DNA from: JAVJUV01 sp047314965
Lineage (GTDB): Bacteria; Pseudomonadota; Alphaproteobacteria; Rhodobacterales; Rhodobacteraceae
Assembly: GCF_047314965.1 (NCBI RefSeq)
Contig: NZ_JBLBVK010000047.1
Location: forward strand, 62,001 to 126,000
Direction of reading: 5' to 3'
Length of the DNA: 64,000 nt
The position numbers were made by a program, and so were the translations under genes. Below the pieces are notes generated by a model, which was not told the origin of the DNA, did not search any database, and worked only from the letters and a program-made list of their open reading frames with translations. Each line of letters opens with the position of its first letter. The first letter of the stretch is position 1. Below, piece after piece: positions 26,195 to 36,422 of this stretch.

Positions 26195-26195
<1 letters not shown>
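26164..26195 (-). other. double hairpin between ilvI and ilvN
   Basis: On the minus strand the large-subunit stop is followed by two perfect stem-loops, GAGGGGGC/GCCCCCTC and GCCGCC/GGCGGC, without a T-run. The sequence after them (CCCCAAGAGTATTTCGG) leads into the ilvN ribosome site. It is likely an mRNA processing or stability element that sets the subunit ratio. Confidence 0.45.
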
Positions 26196-27958
<1,763 letters not shown>

Positions 27959-27987
27959 CGCGCCTGCTTCCTTTGTATTCCGCGCAT

Positions 27988-28013
27988 AAAAAAAGCCCCC
28001 GGTTCTCGGGGGC
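27988..28013 (-). terminator. ilv leader terminator (attenuator)
   Basis: On the minus strand, GCCCCCG-AGAAC-CGGGGGC followed by seven T, 30 bp before the ilvI start codon. Its 5' side shares bases 28011-28013 with the antiterminator arm 28011-28020, whose perfect complement is 28047-28056. Formation of one structure excludes the other. Confidence 0.88.
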
Positions 28014-28039
28014 GCATGGGGTACCGTTCAGGGTTTCCG

Positions 28040-28087
28040 CTACCGGCCCATGCGCCATGTTCCTACAAGAAGTACGATCCGGACCAT
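28040..28087 (-). CDS. ilv leader peptide (15 residues)
   Basis: ATG at 28087 follows GGAGGAAGCCCGG, a strong ribosome site, and encodes MVRIVLLVGTWRMGR then TAG. Six of the first eight residues are Val, Ile or Leu, as in leader peptides that sense branched-chain aminoacyl-tRNA. The last codons (W-R-M-G) overlap one arm of the antiterminator (28047-28056). A ribosome stalled at the I-V-L-L-V codons would leave that arm free to pair with 28011-28020 and block the terminator. A ribosome reaching the stop codon would cover it. This is inferred from sequence only. Confidence 0.82.
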   Translation of the reverse strand: MVRIVLLVGTWRMGR

Positions 28088-28247
28088 CCGGGCTTCCTCC
28101 GTCAAAGTGCGGGGAGACTAGGCGGGGGTTCCAGGGGCGTCAACCGCAAAAATTGCGGAATCTTTCGTTTCGAGGGCGATTTGTGAAATTTCCTGCTGAC
28201 CCTCCTGTTGATGCGTTATCACCCTGTCTCAGGGCTGTCTCTGCGCT

Positions 28248-29126
28248 ATGCTCCACTCCATGAGGGACAGGATTCACCGCATCGGCGCCATGCCGCCGGT
28301 CCGTTTCGTATCGAGGATCAGTACGACGCAGATCGGGCTGATCGCCGCCGGCGTTGCGTTTTACACGCTTATGGCCGCGTTTCCCGCGATTGCCGCGCTG
28401 GTGGCGCTTGCGGGTCTCGTCACTGATCCGGCCAGCATCGTCGACCAGCTTCGGACAGTGACCGAGCTGATGCCCGACCAGGCGGCCGCGATCCTCCTGA
28501 ACCAGGCGCAACTCGTGGCGGGCGCTCCCGACGAGGGGCTTTCGCTGACGCTCTGGCTGGGTGTCGCCTTCGCGATCTATCTTTCGACCCGGGCAACCTC
28601 GAGCCTCATTCACGGGCTCAACATGATCAACGGCAAGACCGAGGACAGAGGCGTCGTCCACTTCTGGTGCGTCGTCATCCTGCTGACCGCCGCGCTCCTC
28701 TTCGGCTCGCTTCTGCTGCTTCTCCTCATGATAGGCGTGCCGGCGGCGCTCGCCTTCCTGCGAGTGGATATCGGAACCGAGGCGCTGATCGGCTGGGTGC
28801 GTTGGGGCGTCGTGGCGGTGGTTGTCGTGGTCGGTCTGGGAGTTCTCTATCACTGGGGGCCGTCGGGGCGGCCACCGAAATGGCGGTTCCTGACACTCGG
28901 CTCGACCATCGCCACGCTTCTGTGGTTCGCGGGCTCCTACGCCTTTGCCTTCTATGTCGCCAATATCGCCCACTACAATCAGACCTTCGGAAGCCTTGGC
29001 GGGGTCATCGTTCTGCTGACCTGGCTCTGGCTGTCGGCCTATGTCGTTCTGCTGGGTGCGTTGATCGACGCGGAGATGGGAACGGGCGCCGCGAGCGCCC
29101 GAGATCAAAGCTCTCCCGTGCCCTGA
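28248..29126 (+). CDS. YihY/BrkB family inner-membrane protein
   Basis: 292 residues with about six membrane helices. The family core is present: TTQIGLIAAGVAFYTLMAAFPAIAALVAL near residue 26, SLIHGLNMINGKTEDRG near 125, and FAGSYAFAFYVANIAHYNQTFGSLGGVIVLLTWLWLSAYVVLLGALIDAE at the end. Function is unresolved; it was once called ribonuclease BN by mistake. The ATG five codons later (28260) is an alternative start. The 3' end overlaps the convergent response-regulator gene by 22 bp. Confidence 0.9.
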   Translation: MLHSMRDRIHRIGAMPPVRFVSRISTTQIGLIAAGVAFYTLMAAFPAIAALVALAGLVTDPASIVDQLRTVTELMPDQAAAILLNQAQLVAGAPDEGLSLTLWLGVAFAIYLSTRATSSLIHGLNMINGKTEDRGVVHFWCVVILLTAALLFGSLLLLLLMIGVPAALAFLRVDIGTEALIGWVRWGVVAVVVVVGLGVLYHWGPSGRPPKWRFLTLGSTIATLLWFAGSYAFAFYVANIAHYNQTFGSLGGVIVLLTWLWLSAYVVLLGALIDAEMGTGAASARDQSSPVP

Positions 29127-29746
29127 AGCACGCCATGCTCCAGGGCATAGCGCGTCAGTCCGGCCGTCGAGGAAATGCCCAACTTGCGCTTGATGTTCTT
29201 CCGATGCGTTTCGACCGTGTGGATCGAGATGTTCAGGGCCTCGGCCACATCTCGGTTCGACTTGCCCTGCGCCAGTTCCAGGAGCACCGTCTGCTCGCGC
29301 GACGTCAGCGGCTCGCGCCCGTCCGAGATGCGGGGCTGGAGAGAGGCCTCGGCGCCAGTGCAGAGATACTGCTCGCCGCGCATCACCGCGTCGATCGCCG
29401 TCTTGATTTCCTCGGTCGGCACGTCCTTCAGCACATAGCCCCGCGCTCCGTGATTCAGGGCAGTCGAGATATACTCGCGGCTGTCATGCATGGTCAGGAT
29501 CAGGATGCGGATATCCGGCCTTTGTTCCAGAAGCAGTTCGGTTGCCGTCAGCCCCGACATTCCGGGCATATTCAGGTCCAGCAGCACCACGTCCGGGTTC
29601 AGGCTTTCAGCCGCGGTCAGGGCCTGCCGCCCGCTCGACAGGGTTCCGACCACCTCGATATCGTCATAGGTTTCCAGAATGGCCTCGATCCCTTCGGCGA
29701 CCATTGGATGATCGTCCACGATCATGACGCGCGTTCTCTGTGTCAT
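29105..29746 (-). CDS. NarL/LuxR-type response regulator
   Basis: 213 residues. Receiver domain with the acidic pair D11/D12, the phospho-acceptor D57 in VVLLDLNMPGMSG and a lysine in YVLKD. The C-terminal LuxR-type helix-turn-helix (LTSREQTVLLELAQGKSNRDVAEALNISIHTVETHRKNIKRKLG) is at about residues 147-190. It is coupled by ATGA overlap to the histidine kinase. The pair lies divergent to the TRAP operon and is the likely regulator of it. Confidence 0.93.
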   Translation of the reverse strand: MTQRTRVMIVDDHPMVAEGIEAILETYDDIEVVGTLSSGRQALTAAESLNPDVVLLDLNMPGMSGLTATELLLEQRPDIRILILTMHDSREYISTALNHGARGYVLKDVPTEEIKTAIDAVMRGEQYLCTGAEASLQPRISDGREPLTSREQTVLLELAQGKSNRDVAEALNISIHTVETHRKNIKRKLGISSTAGLTRYALEHGVLQGTGEL

Positions 29747-31161
29747 GCGCTTTCCCTCGATGCGGTGTCGGGTCTCAACAGGTGGCTCAGAGGCACTTCG
29801 GCCTCGATCACGGTGCCCGAGGTCGAAGAAAGGATCCGCAGCGTGCCGTCAAGCTGTTCGATCCGCTCCTGCATGTTGCGCAAGCCCAGCCCGCCTGTGG
29901 TTTCGTCCAGGCGGAAGCCGTGGCCATTGTCCTGAATGCGCAGCGTCGCGCCCCGCTTGTGACCGGCGATGCGAATGGCGACGTGGGTGGCGCCGGCATG
30001 GCGCTCGATATTGGTCAGCGCCTCCTGCGCCACGCGGAAGAGCGCGATCTTGGAATCCTCGTCCAGACGGTTCCGGAAGACGACAGTCTCCAACTCAGAC
30101 GTGATCCCGGTGCGCTCGCTGAACTCGTCGACCAGCGCGCGCAGGGCAGGGGCCAGCCCCAGGTCGTCCAGCGTGCCGGGGCGCAGGTCGCGGCTGATGC
30201 GGCGCACTTCCTGAATGGCGGTCGCAAGACTGTCCTGTCCCTTGCGCAGGCTTTCAGCCGCGCGCGCGTCTCCTGTCTGAAGACGGCGCTGTGCCAGGTC
30301 GAGTGCATAGCGCACGCCGACGAGGATCTGGCTGATCGAGTCGTGAAGTTCGCGTGCGACGCGACCGCGTTCCTCTTCCTGCGTGTCGATGATCCGCTGG
30401 GTAAGCTGCTTCAGCGCGGCGTCAGCAAGAACCCGTTCCCGGTGGGTGATGAGCAACCCGGTCACGAACACCAGCAGAAGTGCAGCGGCGGCGATGGCGC
30501 CAATATAGAGAAACGTTCTCTGGATGCGCATCTCGACGCCCGCCCGCGCAGCGGCGACGGTGTCCCGGATGTCGTCGATGAAGATGCCGGTGCCCAAGGC
30601 CCAGCGCCAGTCCTGGAAGCCCACGACGTACGAGATCATCTCGGCCTGTTCCCCGGTGGTGGGTTTCCACCAGAGATGGCTGTGATACCCGCCGCCAGTT
30701 CGTGCCAGCCGGATCCATTCCGAGGTGATCGGTGTATCGTTGATGTCCCGCAGGCCCAGCCAGTTCTGATTGATCAGGTGGGTCTGGCGAGGCGCGACGA
30801 GGTTGGTCCCGTCGTAATCGAACACGAAGAAATAGCCGTCCTGGCCATAGATCATCGCCGCCAGCGTCTGCATGACCTGGGTCTTTGATATCTCGTCGTC
30901 CGGCGCGGCGTTGCCATAGACCGCCCCGATCGCCGTCCGCGCGATGGAGATGTAGTTCTTCAATTCCGCACGTTTCGCCTCGATCAGCTGGGTCTCCAGA
31001 GCGTCGATCTCGCGATCGGCCAGCGCGCGCGACTGGATGGCGACAAGGGCGGCGATTGCCGAGATCGCCAGGATCAGAGGCAGGGCCGCCAGAAGAAAGA
31101 ACTTCTTGCGATACCGCCTCGTCTGGCGCTGATCGATGATGTCTTTGTCCTGCGACGACAT
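29743..31161 (-). CDS. sensor histidine kinase with periplasmic sCache domain
   Basis: 472 residues. Helix 1 is at about 21-43 and helix 2 at 217-239. Between them is a single Cache domain (GQDGYFFVFDYDGTNLVAPRQ, WKPTTGEQAEMISYVVGFQDWRWALGTGIFIDDI), a fold that often binds small carboxylates. The cytoplasmic part is HisKA_3 (phosphorylated histidine H273 in ARELHDSISQILVGVRYAL) and HATPase (NIERHAGATHVAIRI, DNGHGF, GGLGLRNMQERI). It pairs with the response regulator and is divergent from a TRAP uptake operon, suggesting it senses the TRAP substrate. Confidence 0.92.
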   Translation of the reverse strand: MSSQDKDIIDQRQTRRYRKKFFLLAALPLILAISAIAALVAIQSRALADREIDALETQLIEAKRAELKNYISIARTAIGAVYGNAAPDDEISKTQVMQTLAAMIYGQDGYFFVFDYDGTNLVAPRQTHLINQNWLGLRDINDTPITSEWIRLARTGGGYHSHLWWKPTTGEQAEMISYVVGFQDWRWALGTGIFIDDIRDTVAAARAGVEMRIQRTFLYIGAIAAAALLLVFVTGLLITHRERVLADAALKQLTQRIIDTQEEERGRVARELHDSISQILVGVRYALDLAQRRLQTGDARAAESLRKGQDSLATAIQEVRRISRDLRPGTLDDLGLAPALRALVDEFSERTGITSELETVVFRNRLDEDSKIALFRVAQEALTNIERHAGATHVAIRIAGHKRGATLRIQDNGHGFRLDETTGGLGLRNMQERIEQLDGTLRILSSTSGTVIEAEVPLSHLLRPDTASRESA

Positions 31162-31326
31162 GGTTCAATACGAATCGCAGGCATGACCGGGCGGGGCAAG
31201 ATATCTTTTTGCCTCCTGCTTGCGCTAACATAACCTTTTGCGCCCGTTTACCCGGCAAATCTACTCAGTTCCGGGTATTTTAATTTCTCACGCCCCCTCT
31301 ATGGTCCGGCCCACTTGCATCGATCC

Positions 31327-31349
31327 GCCCGCCTCGGGGCGGGCTTTTC
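31327..31349 (+). terminator. terminator-like stem-loop in the TRAP leader
   Basis: GCCCGCC-TCGG-GGCGGGC followed by TTTTCT, ending 22 bp before the TRAP binding-protein start and in the divergent region from the kinase gene. It cannot end an upstream plus-strand gene because there is none, so it may be a conditional leader terminator. Confidence 0.65.
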
Positions 31350-31371
31350 TTGAATGGGAGGAACTTACCGA

Positions 31372-32454
31372 ATGGATCGTCGTTCATTTCTGAAAAACAC
31401 TGCGATTGGCGGCTCGGCGGCTGCTGCAACCGCTCTGGCGGCTCCGGCCTACGCTCAGGGCAAGCGCACGCTTACGCTGGTCACCACCTGGGGTCGCGGC
31501 CTCGCCGGCGTGCATGACTCTGCCCAGCGTTGCGCCGACATGATCACGGCCATGACCGATGGCAACCTGACCGTAGACCTCAAGGCCGCTGGCGAACTCG
31601 TCGGCGCGTTCGAGGTCTTCGACGCCGTGACCGCAGGTCAGGCCGACATGTACCACGGCGCCGACTACTACTTCGTGGGTCAGCACCCGGGCTATGCGTT
31701 CTTCACCGCCGTTCCCTTCGGCATGACCGCGCAGGAACTGGTGAACTGGTACTACCACGATGGCGGCCACGAGCTGCATGACGAGCTGGGCCAGATCTTC
31801 GGTCTCAAGTCGTTCCTGGCCGGCAACACGGGCGCTCAGGCCGGTGGCTGGTTCGCGAAAGAGATCAACTCGCCCGAGGACTTCCAGGGCCTCAAGTTCC
31901 GTATGCCCGGCCTTGGCGGCCAGGCGCTTGGCAAGCTTGGCGCTTCGGTCCAGAACCTGCCGGGTTCGGAAGTGTACCAGGCGCTGGCATCCGGCGCGAT
32001 CGACGGCACCGAGTGGATCGGTCCCTGGGCCGACGAGAAGGCCGGCTTCCAGGAGATCACCAAGATCTACTACACCGCTGGCTTCCACGAGCCGGGCGCG
32101 GGCCTGTCGCTGGCCTTCAACCGCGAAGTCTTCGAAAGCCTGACGCCGTCGCAGCAGAAGGTTTGCGAAATCGCCGCAGGCGAAGCGCACCAGCACAACC
32201 TGTCGCAGTTCCTCTCCGAGAACGGCGCGGCGCTCCAGCGCCTGCAGTCGGGCGGCGTGACCATTCGCGAATTCCCCGATGCGGTCTGGGATGCGTTCGG
32301 TGCGGCCAGCCAGCAGGTCATCGACGAGAACATCGGCGATCCGCTGTTCAAGAAGATCTACGACAGCGCCATGGTCTCCATGCGTTCGTCCTCGGGCTGG
32401 ATCCAGAAGTCGACGGGCGCCTACGTCGCTCAGCGCGACCGCGTTCTGGGCTAA
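31372..32454 (+). CDS. TRAP transporter substrate-binding protein (DctP family, TakP-like)
   Basis: 360 residues from the ATG of MDRRSFLKN after GGGAGGAA. A twin-arginine signal (RRSFLK ... AYAQG) directs a folded protein to the periplasm. The mature part shows the DctP fold with WGRGLAGVHDSAQRCADMI, LKFRMPGLGGQALGKLG and SGAIDGTEWIGPWADEKAGF. This resembles the 2-oxoacid (TakP-type) binding proteins. The substrate is probably a carboxylate, but not certain. It is the first gene of the TRAP operon, followed by an intercistronic hairpin. Confidence 0.9.
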   Translation: MDRRSFLKNTAIGGSAAAATALAAPAYAQGKRTLTLVTTWGRGLAGVHDSAQRCADMITAMTDGNLTVDLKAAGELVGAFEVFDAVTAGQADMYHGADYYFVGQHPGYAFFTAVPFGMTAQELVNWYYHDGGHELHDELGQIFGLKSFLAGNTGAQAGGWFAKEINSPEDFQGLKFRMPGLGGQALGKLGASVQNLPGSEVYQALASGAIDGTEWIGPWADEKAGFQEITKIYYTAGFHEPGAGLSLAFNREVFESLTPSQQKVCEIAAGEAHQHNLSQFLSENGAALQRLQSGGVTIREFPDAVWDAFGAASQQVIDENIGDPLFKKIYDSAMVSMRSSSGWIQKSTGAYVAQRDRVLG

Positions 32455-32473
32455 GCCTGACAGCACGAAAACC

Positions 32474-32498
32474 GGAGAGCCCCCCGCGGGGGCTCTCC
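32474..32498 (+). other. intercistronic hairpin after the binding-protein gene
   Basis: 11-bp perfect stem GGAGAGCCCCC/GGGGGCTCTCC with a three-base loop and no T-run, located 20 bp after the binding-protein stop. Such hairpins protect the upstream message and explain high levels of binding protein relative to the membrane subunits. Confidence 0.6.
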
Positions 32499-32535
32499 GT
32501 CATGCTATTCGGACGAATTGACCGGGGAGGGGAAC

Positions 32536-33438
32536 GTGGTCGAGGGAATCCTCTGGTTCTTCCAGAACATCGCGTTGGCGTTCTACAATTTCTTCTACGC
32601 CATTACACATCCGGGGCTCTGGCTGAACTGGTCCGACCCGCAGGCGGTAATGCGTGTCATCTACTACGGCGGTTCTGTCGAGTTCTTCTTCGTCGTGTTC
32701 ACTGCCGTCCTCATCCTGACCGCCATCGGGATGTGGAAGAACAACGTGATGTGGGCCTCGGTCCGCTTCTTCGAAGGGATAGGCAACACCGTCGGCCGGT
32801 TCGCCGCATGGGCCGGCCTTCTGATGGTTCTTCAGCAGATCATCATCGTCTTCGTACAGCGCGTCTTCGCTTCGGCTGAAATCTCCTTCGGTTTCGGTCT
32901 GCCGCTGACCAAGGACATCTCCTGGTGGGCGGAAGAGCTGAAACTCTACAACGCCATCGTCGTCTGCCTCTGCGTGTCCTACACGTTCATCCAGGGCGGT
33001 CATGTGCGCGTCGACCTCGTCTACTCCGCCGTTTCCTATTCCCGGAAGAAGATCATCGACATGTTCGGCGCGGTCTTCTTCATGATCCCGGCCGCCGTTC
33101 TGACATGGATGTACGGATGGTACTTCCTCTGGCGGCACCTCGTCGTGCCGAAGCCCTCGGCCTCCGACCAGTTGGAGCAGCTTCTGAACAAGTCGCGTGC
33201 GTTCCGCTGGAATGTCGAAACCATCGGCTTCTCGCCCAACGGGTTCGACGGCTACTTCCTGTTCAAGATCCTGCTGGTTCTCTTCACCGCCCTGGTCTTC
33301 ATCCAGGCGATCGCGTTCTTCTACCGCTCCTATCTGGAGTGGAAGGAAGGCCCGGAGAGCGAGGGCAAGTACCTTGACCGCGATGTTCTCGGCGATGACG
33401 AAGCCGAGTTTGTCCACGCAATCGAAGAACACCACTAA
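32536..33438 (+). CDS. TRAP transporter small permease subunit (DctQ family)
   Basis: 300 residues, starting at GTG after GGGGAGGGGAAC. It has four to five membrane helices (about 8-30, 52-72, 92-113, 175-195, 245-270). It is longer than the usual DctQ of about 170 residues, with a long loop between helices 4 and 5 (KPSASDQLEQLLNKSRAFRW) and a charged C-terminal tail. It forms the membrane complex with the next gene. Confidence 0.87.
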   Translation: MVEGILWFFQNIALAFYNFFYAITHPGLWLNWSDPQAVMRVIYYGGSVEFFFVVFTAVLILTAIGMWKNNVMWASVRFFEGIGNTVGRFAAWAGLLMVLQQIIIVFVQRVFASAEISFGFGLPLTKDISWWAEELKLYNAIVVCLCVSYTFIQGGHVRVDLVYSAVSYSRKKIIDMFGAVFFMIPAAVLTWMYGWYFLWRHLVVPKPSASDQLEQLLNKSRAFRWNVETIGFSPNGFDGYFLFKILLVLFTALVFIQAIAFFYRSYLEWKEGPESEGKYLDRDVLGDDEAEFVHAIEEHH

Positions 33439-33450
33439 GAGGCCGTACCC

Positions 33451-35805
33451 ATGTTGTTTGGACTTGATGGCGTCGAGATCGGCCTGCTGATCGTCTTCCT
33501 CTGCCTCTTCGGCGGAATTCTCTCCGGCTTCCCCGTGGCCTTCGCCATCGGCGGCTCCGCGGTGATCTCCTTCGGGATCATCGCCGGTCTCGACAGCGCG
33601 GGCTGGCTTATTCACCAGGCGATTGACACCGGTTCGGCGGAATACGCCGCGCTGATCGCCGAGGGCATACGGCCGGACAGCATATCCATATTCAAGTACC
33701 CCGAGTTACCGCGGATGGGCGAACCCGTCTTCCCGCAGGGATGGGAGACGGCGCTTGACCGGAACGTGTCCTTCATCGTGAACCGGATGAACGAACGCGT
33801 GCTTGCAGGCCAGTCGATCGAAACGCTGCTCGCGGTTCTGATGTTCGTCCTGATGGGCATCACGCTGGAACGCTCCAAGATCGCCAACGACCTGCTTCTC
33901 ACCATGGCGCGAGTCTTCGGCCCGCTGCCGGGTGGCCTGGCCGTGTCGATCGTCGTCGTCGGTGCCTTCCTGGCCGCCTCGACCGGTATCGTCGGCGCGA
34001 CCGTCGTGACCATGGGCCTTCTCGCCCTGCCGACGATGCTCCGGAACAACTACTCGCCGGAACTGGCGACGGGCGTGATCGCTGCCTCGGGTACGCTTGG
34101 GCAGATCATCCCGCCGTCCATCGTGATCGTCCTTCTGGGCACGCTGGCGGGCGACCTCTATTCCGCCGCACAGGAAGAGCGTGCCTCTTCCGTCGGATGC
34201 TCGGACGCGCTGACCTACCTTGGTGAACCCGCGGTGGTCTCGGTCGGCACGCTGTTCCAGGCGGCGCTTCTGCCGGGCATCATGCTGGCCGTGCTCTACG
34301 CGCTCTATGCCTTCGGATACGCGCTCCTGAACCCGTCCAAGGCTCCGGCCGTGGAGATGGGGGCGACGAACTCCGAGGTCATTACCCGGAACGAAGGGCT
34401 GACATGGTTCCTCGCGGTTCCGGCTGCGCTGATCGGCGGCATGATCATCCTTTCGGGCGCCGGCTTGATCGGCAGCCAGAACGTCGCCGTCGACAGCTTC
34501 TCGGCAGCGGGCGAAACGGCATCGCTGCGTACCAACGTCGGACCGGAGTGTCAGGCAGCCATGATCGAACTTCACGGCCAGGACGCCTGGGACGAAGCTG
34601 TCGAACAGCAGGCCGCGATCGACGCTGCGGGCGGTGTTGCGGAAGCCCATCAACTGACCGAAGAAGAGCGTGCGGCGCAGCTGGAAATCAACATTGCCAA
34701 TGCGGCGCCGATCGGTACCGGCATCGCCATCGCGATGGTGCTCTTCGGTCTTGTGCTTTCCACCGCGCGCGGGATTTCGCCCTCGTCCGATCCGACGCCG
34801 CTCCTGATCGGCGCCGGGGGCATCCTCGCGGTGCTGGTCTTCGACGCGCTGGCAGTCTCTCCGCTGACATCGCCGGGCTTTACCTTCCTGATCATCCTCG
34901 CGCCGCTTCTCGTGGTCCTCTGGTCCTGCCGCCACGCGGTCGAGCGCCTTGGGCGGAACGAACTTCTCCGGGTGGTCTTCCCGCCGCTGGTCCTGATCGT
35001 CGCCGTGCTTGGGTCCATCCTGGGTGGCATCACCAACCCGACACCTGCGGCGGCGCTGGGGGCGGGTGGCGCGATCATGCTGGCGGCCTTCCGCAAGCTG
35101 AGGGACGAGCAGAAGTCCGGCAAACTCATCATCATGGCCAGCTTCTCGCTGGTGATCATGCTGCTGATCGGCGTCAACTTCGACCTGCGCACCCATGTCG
35201 AGGAAGTCTCCGCAGAGACATGGATCGCCTTCTTCCTCGCCCAGGCGACCTATCTCTTCGCGATGTTCGGCCTGTTCTACGCCTGCTGGACGCTCTTCCG
35301 TTCGGGGGTTCTGTCTCCGGTGGTCCGCGAGACGGCCAAGGTCACTTCGATGGTCTTCACCATCCTGATCGGCTCGCAACTTCTCAACCTCGTGGTCATC
35401 TCCTTCGGGGGCGAACACTACATTCAGGACTTCCTCAAGAGTTTCGACAACGAGTTCCAGGTGTTCCTGATCGTGATGCTGGTGCTGTTCCTGCTGGGCT
35501 TCGTGCTGGACTTCCTCGAGATCATCTACATCGTCATCCCGATCGTGGGTCCCGTCATCTATGGCGGCACCTTCGATCCGAAATGGGTGACGATCATGAT
35601 CGCGGTGAACCTGCAGACATCCTTCCTGACGCCGCCCTTCGGCTTCGCGCTGTTCTATCTCAGGGGTGTGGCGCCACCAGAAGTGACGACCCGTCATATC
35701 TATCGGGGTATTGTTCCCTTCGTGCTGATCCAGGTCGTCGGGCTTGCACTCCTGTGGTTCTTCCCATGGGTCGTGACCATCGTTCCTGATCTCATGCCGA
35801 ATTGA
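33451..35805 (+). CDS. extra-long TRAP transporter large permease subunit (DctM family)
   Basis: 784 residues, against about 430 for typical DctM. The conserved halves are recognisable: VEIGLLIVFLCLFGGILSGFPVAFAIGG at the N-terminus, GATVVTMGLLALPTMLRNNYSPELATGVIAASGTLGQIIPPSIV in the middle, and FVLDFLEIIYIVIPIVGPVIYG with MIAVNLQTSFLTPPFGFALFYLRG near the end. Two insertions account for the length: one of about 65 residues after residue 50, and one of several hundred around residues 300-560 that adds helices and an acidic soluble loop. It is the sodium-dependent transport subunit. Its stop overlaps the next gene. Confidence 0.88.
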   Translation: MLFGLDGVEIGLLIVFLCLFGGILSGFPVAFAIGGSAVISFGIIAGLDSAGWLIHQAIDTGSAEYAALIAEGIRPDSISIFKYPELPRMGEPVFPQGWETALDRNVSFIVNRMNERVLAGQSIETLLAVLMFVLMGITLERSKIANDLLLTMARVFGPLPGGLAVSIVVVGAFLAASTGIVGATVVTMGLLALPTMLRNNYSPELATGVIAASGTLGQIIPPSIVIVLLGTLAGDLYSAAQEERASSVGCSDALTYLGEPAVVSVGTLFQAALLPGIMLAVLYALYAFGYALLNPSKAPAVEMGATNSEVITRNEGLTWFLAVPAALIGGMIILSGAGLIGSQNVAVDSFSAAGETASLRTNVGPECQAAMIELHGQDAWDEAVEQQAAIDAAGGVAEAHQLTEEERAAQLEINIANAAPIGTGIAIAMVLFGLVLSTARGISPSSDPTPLLIGAGGILAVLVFDALAVSPLTSPGFTFLIILAPLLVVLWSCRHAVERLGRNELLRVVFPPLVLIVAVLGSILGGITNPTPAAALGAGGAIMLAAFRKLRDEQKSGKLIIMASFSLVIMLLIGVNFDLRTHVEEVSAETWIAFFLAQATYLFAMFGLFYACWTLFRSGVLSPVVRETAKVTSMVFTILIGSQLLNLVVISFGGEHYIQDFLKSFDNEFQVFLIVMLVLFLLGFVLDFLEIIYIVIPIVGPVIYGGTFDPKWVTIMIAVNLQTSFLTPPFGFALFYLRGVAPPEVTTRHIYRGIVPFVLIQVVGLALLWFFPWVVTIVPDLMPN

Positions 35806-36242
35806 CGCTTCGGCTGACGCTCGAACCATATGAAAGCTGCGGCCCGCTGAAACGCGGGCTGCCGGCACATATTGTGGAGCAGGCGCTTGGCCACCAGGTC
35901 GAAAAGTTCCGCAAAACACCCCTGGCTTCGCACCCAACTCTGGATGTCGGCCCGGGGCTTCTGCATGTCGGCTTCGATGGAGCGGGCGGTTGCAACGGTG
36001 TCGAGCTGTTTCCCGAGACCGGCGCGTCGCTGAAGCTGTCGGGAGAGGAATTGCTCCTCGACGATGGCAAGGCACTTGTGGCGGCGCTCGTCCGTCTCGG
36101 CCTGCACTGGGAGGTCGACAGCTACGGCATCCACGTCCCCATGCTGGGGATCGCGACCTTTCATCACGACTTCGACTGGAGCGGTGGAAAGACCGGTATC
36201 GAGACGCTGTTTGTCAGCCTCGATCCCGATTTCGTTCCTTAA
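35802..36242 (+). CDS. hypothetical protein coupled to the TRAP operon
   Basis: 146 residues with a TTG start overlapping the dctM stop (TTGA). No signal peptide or membrane helix. The sequence (VEKFRKTPLASHPTLDVGPGLLHVGFDGAGGCNG, LVRLGLHWEVDSYGIHVPMLGIATFHHDFDW) is not a family I recognise. It is rich in His, Trp and Gly toward the end. Translational coupling suggests a role with the transporter or its substrate, but this is inference. Confidence 0.6.
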   Translation: MTLRLTLEPYESCGPLKRGLPAHIVEQALGHQVEKFRKTPLASHPTLDVGPGLLHVGFDGAGGCNGVELFPETGASLKLSGEELLLDDGKALVAALVRLGLHWEVDSYGIHVPMLGIATFHHDFDWSGGKTGIETLFVSLDPDFVP

Positions 36243-36254
36243 CCGACCGCGCGC

Positions 36255-36298
36255 CCTTGCCATACGTTTTGCCGACGCTTTGCATACGGTTTTCCGAC
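36255..36298 (-). repeat. 11-bp-period tandem array, copy B
   Basis: Read on the minus strand, four exact 11-bp steps: GTCGGAAAACC (36288-36298), GTATGCAAAGC (36277-36287), GTCGGCAAAAC (36266-36276) and GTATGGCAAGG (36255-36265). The two unit types alternate. It lies between two convergent genes rather than in an obvious promoter. It is the cleanest of the three arrays. Confidence 0.8.
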
Positions 36299-36372
36299 AA
36301 GTGGCCGTCCCTCTAAGGTTGAGCAAAAAATGACATGATAACAGAGGATTATAGTCCGAAGCTAAGAAACCA

Positions 36373-36397
36373 AAAGGCCGCTAGGTTGGCGGCCTTT
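36373..36397. terminator. bidirectional terminator
   Basis: AAAGGCCGC-N7-GCGGCCTTT between the plus-strand TRAP operon and minus-strand bpt. The A/T runs at both ends allow function in both directions. Confidence 0.75.
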
Positions 36398-36422
36398 CAC
36401 CCCTTCTTAACCCTATCGAACG

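Noticed and set aside
31290..31326. Sigma-54 promoter upstream of the TRAP operon (ATGGTCCGGCCCACTTGCAT)
   Set aside because: The GG to GC distance is 12, not 10.
33706..36075. A 789-codon minus-strand frame antisense to dctM
   Set aside because: Arg/His/Asp-rich composition with no domain; dctM is certain.
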